Shown: positions 8,084 to 16,191 of the stretch, piece by piece
Position numbering within the stretch: the first letter of the stretch is position 1
Layout: every line of letters starts with the position of its first letter
DNA from: Bordetella petrii
GTDB lineage: Bacteria > Pseudomonadota > Gammaproteobacteria > Burkholderiales > Burkholderiaceae_B
DNA length: 64,000 nt
Direction of reading: 5' to 3'
Assembly (NCBI GenBank): GCA_017745595.1
Contig: WMBV01000011.1
Coordinates: 62,001 to 126,000 of the forward strand
The notes under the pieces: model-generated
Seen by the model: the letters and a program-made list of their open reading frames with translations, nothing else
Told to the model about the DNA's origin: nothing
Databases searched by the model: none
Position numbers and translations under genes: made by a program

Positions 8084-8869
8084 ATGGAATGCCTCATCGT
8101 CGACACGTTTACCGCAGGTCCCGGCAGCGGCAACCCCGCGGCAGTATGCCCCTTGACGGCATGGCCGGATGACGAAGCCATGCTGCGCGTCGCCGCACAG
8201 ATGGGCTATTCGGAAACGGCCTTTTTCGTGCCTGACGGCAGCGCGTTCGACATCCGCTGGTTCACGCCGACGCGCGAAATCGACATGATCGGCCACGCGA
8301 CGCTGGCCGCGGGCTATGTTGTCCTGCAGCGCATCGCCCCGCACCTTGCTCAGGTGACTTTCCGCTCTCGCGGCAACGATTTCACCGTATCCCGTGGCGA
8401 GAGCGCGGACTATGCACTAGAAATGCCATCGTTGCCGCCCTCGCCGCTGGCAATCGAGTCGCCCGAGGGACAGCGGCTGGCAAGCGCGCTCGGCGCCGGT
8501 CCCGCCGAAGTATTGGCCGCCAAACACTATCTCTGTGTGTACGACGACGCGGCAACCGTGCGCAACCTGTCGCCAGACCTCGCCGAGCTAAGTACGCTGG
8601 CGTTGCCCGCGGTCATTGCAACGGCGCCCGGCGCGGACGGCGCCGACTTCGTGTCCCGGTTCTTCGCACCGGCCAATGGCGTACCGGAAGACCCGGTCTC
8701 GGGCGTTGCGCACCTGTGCCTGGCGCCCTATTGGGCAAACAGGCTCGGCAAACAGGCCATGGTGGGCCGCGCCCTGTCCTCGCGAGGCGGCATCGTGCGG
8801 GTGGACCATCGTGGTTCGACCGTGGTGCTCAAAGGCCAAGCGGCCATCGCCACCCAGAGCGCCCCATAG
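8084..8869 (+). CDS. PhzF-family isomerase/epimerase-like protein
   Basis: A 261-residue protein of the PhzF/diaminopimelate-epimerase fold. The conserved acid Glu44 lies in MGYSETAFF, the DMIGHATLAAG motif follows, and EDPVSGVAHLCLAPYW is present in the second half. PhzF itself isomerises an intermediate of phenazine synthesis, but most homologues have no assigned substrate and no phenazine genes are nearby. The start at MECLIVDTF gives the usual PhzF N-terminus. It converges on a LysR gene with a hairpin between. Confidence 0.85.
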   Translation: MECLIVDTFTAGPGSGNPAAVCPLTAWPDDEAMLRVAAQMGYSETAFFVPDGSAFDIRWFTPTREIDMIGHATLAAGYVVLQRIAPHLAQVTFRSRGNDFTVSRGESADYALEMPSLPPSPLAIESPEGQRLASALGAGPAEVLAAKHYLCVYDDAATVRNLSPDLAELSTLALPAVIATAPGADGADFVSRFFAPANGVPEDPVSGVAHLCLAPYWANRLGKQAMVGRALSSRGGIVRVDHRGSTVVLKGQAAIATQSAP

Positions 8870-8877
8870 CGCTACGC

Positions 8878-8898
8878 CGGGGGCAACGGCTGCCCCCG
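8878..8898. terminator. Bidirectional hairpin between convergent phzF-like and lysR genes
   Basis: A perfect inverted repeat, CGGGGGCA-N5-TGCCCCCG, lies between the convergent stops. No long T-run follows on either side, so it could be a weak intrinsic terminator or only an mRNA-end stabiliser. Confidence 0.6.
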
Positions 8899-9789
8899 TC
8901 AGGCGGACAGCAGCATCGGACGCTCGGATTCGACGGCGTGGCGGATGAACTCCCAGGTCGCGCGCATCCGCGGCAGCTGTCGTACCTCTTCCGGCATGGA
9001 CATCCAGAATGTCCGCACTATCTTGATTTCGTCCTGGAGCACCGGCCGAAGGCGACTCTCGCCATCTGCAAGGAACGCGGGCAAGATTGCCAGGCCGCCC
9101 CCTGCCGCCGCCGCATGTACTTGGGCCGTGACGCTCGTGCTGCGCAAAGAAAACCGTCGCGGGGCTTTCACTTCGCGAAAGAAATTCAGCTGGTCGCTGT
9201 AGAGAAGATCGTCCATATACCCGATAAGGGTGTGCTCTTTTAGTGTGTCGATACTGTCGATGGGCGGACGCGACGCCAGATATGAGTCAGACCCATATAG
9301 GCGAAGTACGTAATCGCACAGCCTTGTGACGACAAAGGGGCCCCGGACAGGCCGTTCAAGAGAGATCACGATATCCGCCTCTCTTCGGGAAAGATTCACG
9401 ACCGCGGAGACCGCCACGACGTCTATGGTGATCCGCGGATGAGCCATGGCAAAGGTGCCGAGATGTGGCGCCAGTACCCTGGCGCCGAACCCTTCCGTTG
9501 CGCCGACACGGACCACTCCCACCAGTTCGTTCGAATGCGCCGATGTCCGGCCGGCAATGCGGGCCGCGGCCAATTCCATGGACTCGGCATGCATCACGAG
9601 TTCCCGCGCCGCCTCCGTCATTACCATGCCTTTTGGAGTCCGGCTGAAAAGAGAAACTCCCAAAGACTTCTCTAGTGCCTGAATGCGCCGGGAAATCGTC
9701 GCCTGATCGACTCCCAGGCGCCGCGCGGCCAGCGTAAGACGCCCAGTGCGCGCCAGTTCCAGAAAATAACGAAGACTGTCCCAATCCAT
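8899..9789 (-). CDS. LysR-family transcriptional regulator
   Basis: A 296-residue LysR protein starting MDWDSLRYFLELARTG, with the helix-turn-helix LTLAARRLGVDQATISRRIQALE and an effector-binding C-terminal domain. An upstream ATG at 9822 is rejected because family members begin at this MDW position. It is divergent from the crotonase gene across 148 bases containing a perfect 12-base palindrome, so it probably controls the crotonase/hydroxyisobutyrate dehydrogenase operon. Confidence 0.88.
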   Translation of the reverse strand: MDWDSLRYFLELARTGRLTLAARRLGVDQATISRRIQALEKSLGVSLFSRTPKGMVMTEAARELVMHAESMELAAARIAGRTSAHSNELVGVVRVGATEGFGARVLAPHLGTFAMAHPRITIDVVAVSAVVNLSRREADIVISLERPVRGPFVVTRLCDYVLRLYGSDSYLASRPPIDSIDTLKEHTLIGYMDDLLYSDQLNFFREVKAPRRFSLRSTSVTAQVHAAAAGGGLAILPAFLADGESRLRPVLQDEIKIVRTFWMSMPEEVRQLPRMRATWEFIRHAVESERPMLLSA

Positions 9790-9809
9790 TTGGCGCCATC
9801 CCTGGGGGC

Positions 9810-9821
9810 TGCAAATTTGCA
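9810..9821. promoter_or_regulatory. Perfect 12-base palindrome, candidate LysR operator
   Basis: TGCAAATTTGCA is a perfect palindrome 20 bases upstream of the lysR start, in the divergent gap with the crotonase gene. Its place suggests autoregulation and activation of the crotonase operon by the LysR protein. No binding evidence is available. Confidence 0.45.
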
Positions 9822-9937
9822 AACGTCATTGCACATCTGTCTATTGTGCCTTCATTATTGCAAGCCTACGATGCGCGCATACCCTTAATCCCAACGAGGC
9901 TGGGATCGCTTATCGATGCTCGCAACAGGAGGAACGC

Positions 9938-10714
9938 GTGCAGTACCAGAATCTCAAGTTGAAGCAAACCGGCAGGGTCGCTGTAATTACCCTTGATCGC
10001 CCGCAGGCGATGAATGCGCTGTCGCCCGACTTAACACGCGAATTGGCCGAAGTCATCGATCTTCTGGAGCAAGACGATGGCGTCGCGGTGCTCGTGCTGA
10101 CAGGCAGCGAAAAGGCGTTCGCCGCGGGAGCGGACATCAAGGCGATGAAGCAATGGACATACATGGATGTCTACAAATCCGACTTCATCACTACCCATTG
10201 GGAGCGCATTTCCACTTGCCGCAAGCCCACGATCGCCGCCGTTGCCGGATACGCCTTGGGGGGCGGCTGCGAGCTCGCGATGATGTGCGACGTCATTCTT
10301 GCGGCCGATACCGCGAAGTTTGGCCAGCCGGAAATCACTATCGGGACCATTCCCGGAGCGGGAGGCACTCAACGCCTGACTCGTCTGGTGGGCAAGCCCA
10401 AGGCGATGGAAATGATTTTGTCGGGGCGCACGATGGACGCCCACGAGGCGGAAAGCAGCGGCTTGGTATCGCGCGTGGTTCCGGCGGCTTCCTTGATGGA
10501 CGAGACCATGAAGCTTGCCGAGCGTGTCGCGGAATTTTCTTTGCCCGTTGTCATGATGGCCAAAGACGCCGTCAATCGCGCCTATGAAACCACGCTGGCC
10601 GAAGGGGTGCATTTCGAACGGCGGCTCTTTCACTCCACCTTCGCGCTTGACGACCAGAAAGAAGGAATGGCGGCTTTCGCAGAAAAGCGCAAGCCAGCTT
10701 TCCGCGATCGTTGA
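9938..10714 (+). CDS. Enoyl-CoA hydratase (crotonase family)
   Basis: A 258-residue crotonase. Both hydratase glutamates are present: E112 in GGGCELAMMCD and E132 in FGQPEITIGTIPGAGG. The oxyanion-hole segment AFAAGADIKAM fits a true 2-enoyl-CoA hydratase. The start is GTG (GTGCAGTACCAG) behind a good AGGAGG at 9926-9933; no suitable ATG lies nearby. It heads an operon with a 3-hydroxyisobutyrate dehydrogenase and a decayed 3-hydroxyisobutyryl-CoA hydrolase, which suggests valine/isobutyrate catabolism (methacrylyl-CoA hydration). Confidence 0.9.
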   Translation: MQYQNLKLKQTGRVAVITLDRPQAMNALSPDLTRELAEVIDLLEQDDGVAVLVLTGSEKAFAAGADIKAMKQWTYMDVYKSDFITTHWERISTCRKPTIAAVAGYALGGGCELAMMCDVILAADTAKFGQPEITIGTIPGAGGTQRLTRLVGKPKAMEMILSGRTMDAHEAESSGLVSRVVPAASLMDETMKLAERVAEFSLPVVMMAKDAVNRAYETTLAEGVHFERRLFHSTFALDDQKEGMAAFAEKRKPAFRDR

Positions 10715-10746
10715 CGCGTTCCAGGCAATGCAAGGAGACTGACAAC

Positions 10747-11643
10747 ATGAATATTGGCTTTATCGGGTTGGGCAATATGGGCGCGCCGATGGTGGTGAAC
10801 CTGTTGAAAGCACGGCACCAGGTCACTGTGTTCGATCTGGTTCACGCCGCGGTCGAGCGCGCTTCTTCCGCCGGAGCCCGGGCTGCCACGTCGGTGCCGC
10901 AACTCGCCTCGCTGGATCTGGACCTGATCATCACCATGCTGCCGGGGCCGGCACAGGTGCGCGGGGTGTACCTGGGAGAAGAAGGATTGCTCGCCCAGGC
11001 CAAGCCCGGCAGTCGCTTTGTGGATTGCTCAACCATCGATCCTCAGACATCCCGGGAAGTGGCAAAAATTGCCGCGTCGTTCGACCACGTGATACTCGAT
11101 GCGCCCGTGTCCGGCGGCACGGGAGGCGCCGAGGCTGGCACCTTGACGATCATGGTAGGCGGAGAGCCAGAGGACTTTGCGGTGGTTCGGCCTGTGCTGG
11201 CCGTATTGGGCAAGAATATCGTGCATTGCGGCGGCGTGGGCAATGGCCAGGTCGCCAAGATCGCGAACAATATGCTGCTGGGAATTTCGATGATCGGCGC
11301 GGCCGAGGCAATGTCGCTCGGTGTCGCACTCGGCATGGACCCCAAGACGCTGGCCGGTGTCATCAATACGTCCAGCGGCCGGTGCTGGAGCACGGATACC
11401 TACAACCCTTATCCGGGCGTCATCGATAAGGCGCCAGCCAGCAAAGGCTATGCAGGGGGATTCGGCTCGAACCTGATGCTTAAAGACCTGGGCCTTGCGG
11501 TAGAAGCGGCAAAATACGTGGGGCAGCCCGTCGTGCTGGGCGCGGTGGCGCAACAGATTTACCAGGGTTTCAACATGCGGGGTGGCGGACAACTGGACTT
11601 CTCTGCCGTTATCAAAACCTATAGCAAGGAAACCCGCGAATGA
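10747..11643 (+). CDS. mmsB: 3-hydroxyisobutyrate dehydrogenase
   Basis: A 298-residue beta-hydroxyacid dehydrogenase. It has an NAD-binding GLGNMG at 8-12, the substrate loop DAPVSGGTGGAEAGTL near 118-133, and the catalytic lysine K171 in GQVAKIANN. It oxidises 3-hydroxyisobutyrate to methylmalonate semialdehyde in valine degradation. The start at MNIGFIGLG is 33 bases after the crotonase stop, behind AAGGAGA. Its last codon overlaps the ATG of the hydrolase pseudogene (ATGA). Family assignment is firm; exact substrate rests on context. Confidence 0.88.
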   Translation: MNIGFIGLGNMGAPMVVNLLKARHQVTVFDLVHAAVERASSAGARAATSVPQLASLDLDLIITMLPGPAQVRGVYLGEEGLLAQAKPGSRFVDCSTIDPQTSREVAKIAASFDHVILDAPVSGGTGGAEAGTLTIMVGGEPEDFAVVRPVLAVLGKNIVHCGGVGNGQVAKIANNMLLGISMIGAAEAMSLGVALGMDPKTLAGVINTSSGRCWSTDTYNPYPGVIDKAPASKGYAGGFGSNLMLKDLGLAVEAAKYVGQPVVLGAVAQQIYQGFNMRGGGQLDFSAVIKTYSKETRE

Positions 11644-12412
11644 CAGAGGGAGAATCGACGGCAGCGGTTCTCTCGTGGGTAGATGGCCGCGCCGCCCACC
11701 TGTGCTTGAACAGGCCCGCGGCCCTGAATGCCCTGAATCTGGCCATGGTACGAAGCCTGGCCGGGGATTTCGAACGCTGGGCCACAGACCCCGGCATTGA
11801 TGCCATCGTGCTGCAAGGCTCTGGCGAGAAGGCCTTCTGTGCCGGAGGAGACATCCGCGCCATCTACGACTCGTACCTGGCGCAGGACCAGCTCTATTTG
11901 ACGTTCTTCTCCGAAGAGTACAAGTTGGTACATGCCATTCATCGGTACCCGAAGCCGACGATTGCACTCATGACGGGGTACGTAATGGGAGGCGGCATGG
12001 GGCTTGCGCAGGGCTGTCAGCTGCCATGCGAACGATGATCGCCGAGCATTTCTCGCACAACAGCGTGCCCGAAATCATGCAGGCGCTGCGGCAAGAGCGC
12101 AGGCCGGAATTCGTGTCCTGGGCCGAAGAAGCCTGCAACACCCTGGCCACGCGTTCGCCGCTTGCCCTGTCGGCCACATTCGAACTGCTGAAGCGCGGAA
12201 AAGAGATGACACTGGCCCAGTGCCTGGATATGGAATTCCGGCTGGACCAGGAATGGCTACGGCACGGGGACCTGATCGAGGGGATTCGGGCACTGATTGT
12301 CGACAAGGATAAACAGCCGAAATGGGAGCACGCCGATATTGGCGACGTGACCGCGGGCGGGATTCTTAATCTGTTCGACAAAAAGCCGGATCAGGTCGCG
12401 CTTGCCTTATAA
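11640..12412 (+). pseudogene. 3-hydroxyisobutyryl-CoA hydrolase, internally deleted and frameshifted
   Basis: The first frame (11640-12038) gives the N-terminal crotonase half of a 3-hydroxyisobutyryl-CoA hydrolase (LNRPAALNALN, FCAGGDIRAIYD, YVMGGGMGLAQG) and then stops. A different frame resumes at about 12026 with the family's C-terminal part (MIAEHFSHNSVPEIMQAL to the end). Together they code about 255 residues against the usual 350-380, so roughly 110 residues around the catalytic Glu/Asp are gone. One internal deletion near 12015-12035 explains both the loss and the frame change. Neither half should be active. Confidence 0.85.
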
Positions 12413-12417
12413 ATAGC

Positions 12418-12446
12418 GGCTGGTGCCATCCCGCATGGCACCAGCC
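12418..12446. terminator. Strong 12-base-pair hairpin after the hydrolase pseudogene
   Basis: GGCTGGTGCCAT-N5-ATGGCACCAGCC is a perfect inverted repeat starting five bases after the pseudogene stop. There is no clear T-run on the plus strand. It separates this operon from the iclR remnant, which reads toward it from the right, so it may act in both directions. Confidence 0.6.
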
Positions 12447-12449
12447 CTT

Positions 12450-12650
12450 GGCCGCTATCGCGCCCCGTTGCGCGGCCGCCTCGAATCCCAAGGTACGCGA
12501 TATTTCGGCGGCAGCCTCGATCAGCAGCGGGGCCTGCTTGCGCACATCGGACGACTTCAAGCACGCGGCGGGCGCGGAAATTCCGAGACCCGCCACCACC
12601 TCGCCGTCTGCCTTGAACACGGGTGCGGCCAGGGGCTGGCCGATCATCCG
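12450..12650 (-). pseudogene. IclR regulator remnant, C-terminal end only
   Basis: The minus strand encodes the distal part of an IclR effector domain: PLAAPVFKADGEVVAGLGIS, then a helix ending EAAAEISRTLG. The helix-turn-helix and most of the effector domain, which should lie above 12650, are missing. There the sequence changes abruptly to a plus-strand caiB fragment. The reading frame runs past the expected C-terminus into the downstream hairpin, so the 3' end may also be altered. No functional regulator can be made. Confidence 0.7.
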
Positions 12651-12924
12651 CGCGAGACTCGAAGCGGCATTTCGCGGCCGCACGCGCGATGAATGGGCCG
12701 CCATGCTCGAATCCACGGACGCCTGCGTCACGCCAGTGCTTTCCATGACCGAAGCTCCGCGCCACCCCCATAATGTTTGGCGGAACGGATTTTCGAGCTG
12801 GGAAGGTACGCCGGTGCCCGCGCCGGCCCCGCGCTATACGTCGCCGTCGCTATCGGGTTTGGCGCGCTCTCTGGCGGAAGACCCGCGAGCGCTCGAGCGG
12901 GTATGGGCCGAAAGGCCGGAATAG
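12643..12924 (+). pseudogene. CaiB/alpha-methylacyl-CoA racemase-family remnant, C-terminal end only
   Basis: About 90 codons give the C-terminus of an AMACR-like class III CoA transferase (RTRDEWAAMLESTDACVTPVL, then APRHPHNVW and PAPAPRY). The catalytic-Asp domain is absent because the frame begins abruptly at the scar shared with the iclR remnant. A typical intrinsic terminator still follows the stop. Originally iclR and caiB were divergent; loss of the segment between them removed the 5' ends of both. Confidence 0.75.
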
Positions 12925-12946
12925 GCCGCAGGCCACCCGGCGTTCA

Positions 12947-12978
12947 ATGCCCAGCCAGTGCAGGCTGGGCATTTTCTT
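12947..12978 (+). terminator. Intrinsic terminator of the lost caiB gene
   Basis: An 11-base stem, AATGCCCAGCC and GGCTGGGCATT around a six-base loop, is followed by TTCTTT. This is a textbook rho-independent terminator on the plus strand and has outlived its gene. It also lies just past the stop of the convergent dioxygenase gene. Confidence 0.8.
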
Positions 12979-12984
12979 TGGCCC

Positions 12985-13593
12985 CTACGCCAACCCTTTG
13001 CGCGTCTCGGCCGAGCGGTCCCAGAGGTTCGGCACGCTGGCGCCGCTGTAGCCCGACACAAAAGGCTTCGCCGCGCCCGTGGCCGGATCGAATACATGGC
13101 GTGCGATGGCTCCGATGTTGCCGCCATACAGGTGCACGCTAATAGATACCGCGTCGTCGTAGGCGTTCCAGACGCGATGGATGTCGCCTTCGGCGGGCGA
13201 CAGCACTTCGATCTGGCCCGGCTGCAGCGCGGCCGGCGGCCCGACCGGCACGCAGCCCGACGGTGTCGATCGGTAGCGCTGGCTTAGCTCGCTGCCGCGC
13301 AGCATGGCCACATAGCCCCAGACGGTGTGGTCGTGCACGGGCGTGGCCTGGCCCGGCCCCCATACGAAGCTCACCAGGCTGAAGCGCTCCAGCGGGTCGC
13401 AGTGCAGCAGGTGTTGCTGGTAATACTCGGGATGCGGCGTCGCGCAGGCATCTGGCAGCCAATCGTCGTGCGCCACCAGGTCGGCCAGCGCCGCCTGCAG
13501 CGCCGGTCCGGCCATGCCGGCGGCGCCATGCCTGTCTGCCAGGCGCGTTGCCTCGATCACGAAGCGGCGTAAGCGTTCAAGATTGTCGGACAT
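12985..13593 (-). CDS. Thiol dioxygenase (cysteine or 3-mercaptopropionate dioxygenase family, cupin)
   Basis: A 202-residue cupin. The iron ligands are H87 and H89 (VHDHTVWG) and H139 (DIHRVWN). The Ser-His-Tyr relay of thiol dioxygenases is present as S152-x-H154-x-Y156 (SVHLY). Spacing is close to bacterial 3-mercaptopropionate dioxygenases, which oxidise the thiol to a sulfinate. Cysteine dioxygenase cannot be excluded. It stands beside an AhpD-like gene and, further on, a CaiB-type CoA transferase, which would fit sulfinate activation. A rhodanese partner is not seen. Confidence 0.82.
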   Translation of the reverse strand: MSDNLERLRRFVIEATRLADRHGAAGMAGPALQAALADLVAHDDWLPDACATPHPEYYQQHLLHCDPLERFSLVSFVWGPGQATPVHDHTVWGYVAMLRGSELSQRYRSTPSGCVPVGPPAALQPGQIEVLSPAEGDIHRVWNAYDDAVSISVHLYGGNIGAIARHVFDPATGAAKPFVSGYSGASVPNLWDRSAETRKGLA

Positions 13594-13662
13594 CAGGACT
13601 CCTTCACCCGGCCGGAAAAGCCATACTTGCCTGCGTAATATTGCGCCGGACGCGCGGCCCGC

Positions 13663-14004
13663 TTAGCGCTGGAACTGGCCGAAGGCTTCCAGGGCACGCG
13701 CCGAATACACGTAGGCCGCGCCGGCGTTCAGCGCGATGGCCGTGCCCAGCGCCTCGGCCACTTCTTCGGTGGTGGCGCCGGCCTGCTGCGCGGCGGCGGC
13801 ATGCGACGAGATGCAGCCGTCGCAGCGCGTGGTAACCGCCACCGCCAGCGCGATCAGCTCACGGGTCTTGGCGTCCAGCGCCTGGCCTTTGCCCAGGGCT
13901 TCGTTCAGGCCGCGGTACGCGGCCGCCACCGGCGGGTTATGGGTGGCGAGCGCGCCGGCGGCCTTGCGCAGGTTGGTCAACGTGTCGGTCCAGTTGTTCA
14001 TCAT
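13663..14004 (-). CDS. Carboxymuconolactone decarboxylase/AhpD-like protein
   Basis: A 113-residue alkylhydroperoxidase-like protein with the CMD motif: E49, then C61-DG-C64 and H68 (TTRCDGCISSHAAAA), the residues of the AhpD proton relay. Such small helical proteins act as disulfide reductants or peroxidases; a decarboxylase role is unlikely with this CxxC. Two adjacent ATG codons begin the frame behind AGGAGAA, and the longer frame from 14061 is rejected. A 17-base inverted repeat upstream may be a target of the neighbouring IclR. Confidence 0.85.
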   Translation of the reverse strand: MMNNWTDTLTNLRKAAGALATHNPPVAAAYRGLNEALGKGQALDAKTRELIALAVAVTTRCDGCISSHAAAAQQAGATTEEVAEALGTAIALNAGAAYVYSARALEAFGQFQR

Positions 14005-14075
14005 GCGGTTTCTCCTTTCAGTGTGGAAGCCGATAATACGCGGATAATTTCCACCGTTCAATATTTGAATATTAA

Positions 14076-14092
14076 ATCCTATTATTTAGGAT
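14076..14092. promoter_or_regulatory. Inverted repeat, candidate IclR operator (site 1)
   Basis: ATCCTA-N5-TAGGAT lies in an AT-rich gap 72 bases upstream of the ahpD-like start and just after the iclR stop. Its 17-base geometry matches the inverted repeat at 14914-14934 on the other flank of the same iclR gene. Confidence 0.5.
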
Positions 14093-14109
14093 GAAATAAA
14101 AGGCGGCCG

Positions 14110-14883
14110 TCAGGACGCGGGGGTGGGAACGTAGGGGCCGGTGTAGCCAAGCTGGCGCGAAATGGCCTCGGCACCCTCGAGGATCAGCGGCACGTACTCG
14201 CCCATCTTCACCGAGGTCAGGCGGTCCAGCGGGCCGGAAATACCCAGCGCCGCCACCGGCCGCTCAAGGCCGCCGAAAATGGGCGCAGCCACCCCGCCGA
14301 TGCCGTCGCGCCATTCGCCGCGGTTGATGGCGTAGCCAAGGCGGGCGACCTCGGCCAGTTCCTGGCGCAGCACGGCCTCGGTGGCGCGCGTGGTCTGGGT
14401 GTGCGAGTGCAGCTGGCTCTTGTAGTGCGAGATGTAGTCGAGCTGCTGGAACGCCAGCAGCGCTTTGCCGGTGGCCACGGCATAAGCCGGCGCCCGTCCG
14501 CCGATGGCGGAATAGGCCCGGATGGGCTGCGGGCTGTCGATCTTGTCGATGTACACCACATCCAGGCCGTCCAGCACCGACAGGTGCACGGTTTCACCGG
14601 TCTGCATCGCCAGGGTGCGCATCAGGGCGGGCGCATAGGCGCGCACATCCATGTTCGACAGCTGGCGGGCGCCCAATTCGAACATCTTGAGCGTGCTGCG
14701 GTAGCGGCCCGTGTCCTGGTCGCGCACCACATAGCCGGCATGCGCCAAGGTCTGCAGGGTGCGATGGGTATTGCTGCGCGACAGGCCGCACACTTGCGCG
14801 ATCTCGTCGAGCGTGCGGTCGCGGCCGTCGAGCTCGCTGACGGTTTCGAGCACCATCAATCCCTTGAGTAGCGTTTTGTCCAT
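14110..14883 (-). CDS. IclR-family transcriptional regulator
   Basis: A 257-residue IclR protein. The winged HTH is at about 5-70 (TLDEIAQVCGLSRSNTHRTLQTLAHAGYV), followed by a GAF-like effector domain (LDGLDVVYIDKI, AYAVATGKALLA, GGVAAPIFGG). It is divergent from a caiB/crotonase pair and sits ahead of the ahpD-like and dioxygenase genes. Paired inverted repeats on both flanks suggest that it controls both sides and itself. Confidence 0.9.
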   Translation of the reverse strand: MDKTLLKGLMVLETVSELDGRDRTLDEIAQVCGLSRSNTHRTLQTLAHAGYVVRDQDTGRYRSTLKMFELGARQLSNMDVRAYAPALMRTLAMQTGETVHLSVLDGLDVVYIDKIDSPQPIRAYSAIGGRAPAYAVATGKALLAFQQLDYISHYKSQLHSHTQTTRATEAVLRQELAEVARLGYAINRGEWRDGIGGVAAPIFGGLERPVAALGISGPLDRLTSVKMGEYVPLILEGAEAISRQLGYTGPYVPTPAS

Positions 14884-14913
14884 GGACGTTCACCGGGTTG
14901 CAATGAGGCCAGT

Positions 14914-14934
14914 ATATCCCAAATTATGGGATAT
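14914..14934. promoter_or_regulatory. Inverted repeat, candidate IclR operator (site 2)
   Basis: ATATCCCA-N5-TGGGATAT is a perfect inverted repeat in the divergent gap between iclR and the caiB gene. The core ATCC(C/T)A-N5-T(G/A)GGAT is shared with the site at 14076-14092. Position and symmetry fit an operator controlling iclR and caiB. Confidence 0.6.
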
Positions 14935-15022
14935 TAATTCTATAATTTGATTTATCATAAAGTCCCCTATAAGATTTCGGTGGTCAATGGAATTCGGCCG
15001 GCATCCCGGCCCAGGAGCACTC

Positions 15023-16183
15023 ATGAAGCAGGAATCCACCCTGGCGGGCGTGCGGGTCATCGAAATCTGCAACGTGGCGGCCGGCCCGTTCTGCGGCCTG
15101 CTGCTGGCCGATATGGGCGCCGATGTCGTCAAGATCGAACCCCCCGGCAGCGGCGACACTTTGCGCAGTTGGGCGCCCATCACCGACGGCTACAGTGAGA
15201 ATTTCGCCTCGCTGAACCGCAACAAGCGCTCGGTGGCCCTGAACCTGAAAGACCCGGCCGACCGCGAGATCGCGGCCGAGCTAATCGCCCGCGCCGACGT
15301 GCTGATCGAAAACAACCGCCCGGGCGTCATGGAGCGTCTCGGGCTGGGCTACGCGGCCATGTCCGGACGCAATCCGAAGCTGGTGTACTGCTCGATCTCG
15401 GCCTACGGCCAGAGCGGCCCGCGCAGCCAGGAAGGCGGCTTCGACCTGACCCTGCAGGCCATGAGCGGCCTCATGAGCGTCACCGGCGAGCCCGACGGCG
15501 CCCCGGTCAAGTGCGGCGTCCCGGTATGCGATTTCACCGCCGGGCTGTACGGCGCCTTCTCGGTCGCCGCCGCGCTGCGCGCCGTCCAGGCCGGGCAGCC
15601 GGGCACGCACATCGACGTCTCGATGCTGGGCGCCACGCTGGGCATCGCGGCGCTGCAGACCTCGCAGTACTTCGGCACCGGCGCAGACCCGGTCAAGCTG
15701 GGCTCGGCACACCCGCGCAACGCGCCCTACCAGGTGTTCCGCTGCCAGGGCGGCTATTTCGGCATGGCGGCCGGCAACGATTCGCTGTGGAAATCGGTGT
15801 GCGGCGTGGTCGGCCGCGCCGACCTGTTCGACGACGCGCGCTACGCCAGCACCACCGCGCGCGCGGCCAACCAGGACAGCCTGCGCGAGATACTGGAAGG
15901 CATTTTCGCCGGCGCCGATGCCGATACCTGGCTGGCGCGCTTTCGCGACGCCGGCGTGCCGTGCGCGCCCATCAACCGTTATTCCGACGTGCTGGACGAC
16001 CCGCAGGTCGACCACATGGAATGGGTGCAGGACCTGGCGCTGCCCAACGGCGCGCAAACCCGCACCTTCGTCTCGCCGATCCGCTTCGATGCGCGCACCG
16101 CCGGCGTGGCGCGCCGCCCGCCCGGCCTGGGCGAGCACAACGCGGAAATCCTGGCCGAGCTGCAGGCCCGCGCGCAACCGTGA
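15023..16183 (+). CDS. CaiB/BaiF-type (class III) CoA transferase
   Basis: A 386-residue class III CoA transferase. The nucleotide part begins GVRVIEICNVAAGPFCG and continues ADMGADVVKIEPPGSGD. The probable catalytic aspartate is D170 (VCDFTAGLYG), matching Asp169 of formyl-CoA transferase. It would move CoA between carboxylates such as a succinyl-CoA donor and an unknown acceptor. The start follows CAGGAGCAC. It overlaps or nearly abuts the crotonase gene downstream and is divergent from iclR. Candidate acceptors include 3-sulfinopropionate, given the thiol dioxygenase nearby, but this is inference. Confidence 0.9.
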   Translation: MKQESTLAGVRVIEICNVAAGPFCGLLLADMGADVVKIEPPGSGDTLRSWAPITDGYSENFASLNRNKRSVALNLKDPADREIAAELIARADVLIENNRPGVMERLGLGYAAMSGRNPKLVYCSISAYGQSGPRSQEGGFDLTLQAMSGLMSVTGEPDGAPVKCGVPVCDFTAGLYGAFSVAAALRAVQAGQPGTHIDVSMLGATLGIAALQTSQYFGTGADPVKLGSAHPRNAPYQVFRCQGGYFGMAAGNDSLWKSVCGVVGRADLFDDARYASTTARAANQDSLREILEGIFAGADADTWLARFRDAGVPCAPINRYSDVLDDPQVDHMEWVQDLALPNGAQTRTFVSPIRFDARTAGVARRPPGLGEHNAEILAELQARAQP

Positions 16184-16191
16184 AGCCCGCC

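Noticed and set aside
12366-12746. An intact small minus-strand protein gene
   Set aside because: Only the middle resembles an IclR C-terminus; the start lies inside the caiB remnant and there is no DNA-binding domain, so it is a relic.
13663-14004. A true 4-carboxymuconolactone decarboxylase of the protocatechuate pathway
   Set aside because: It has the CxxC and His of AhpD-type proteins and no pca genes are near.
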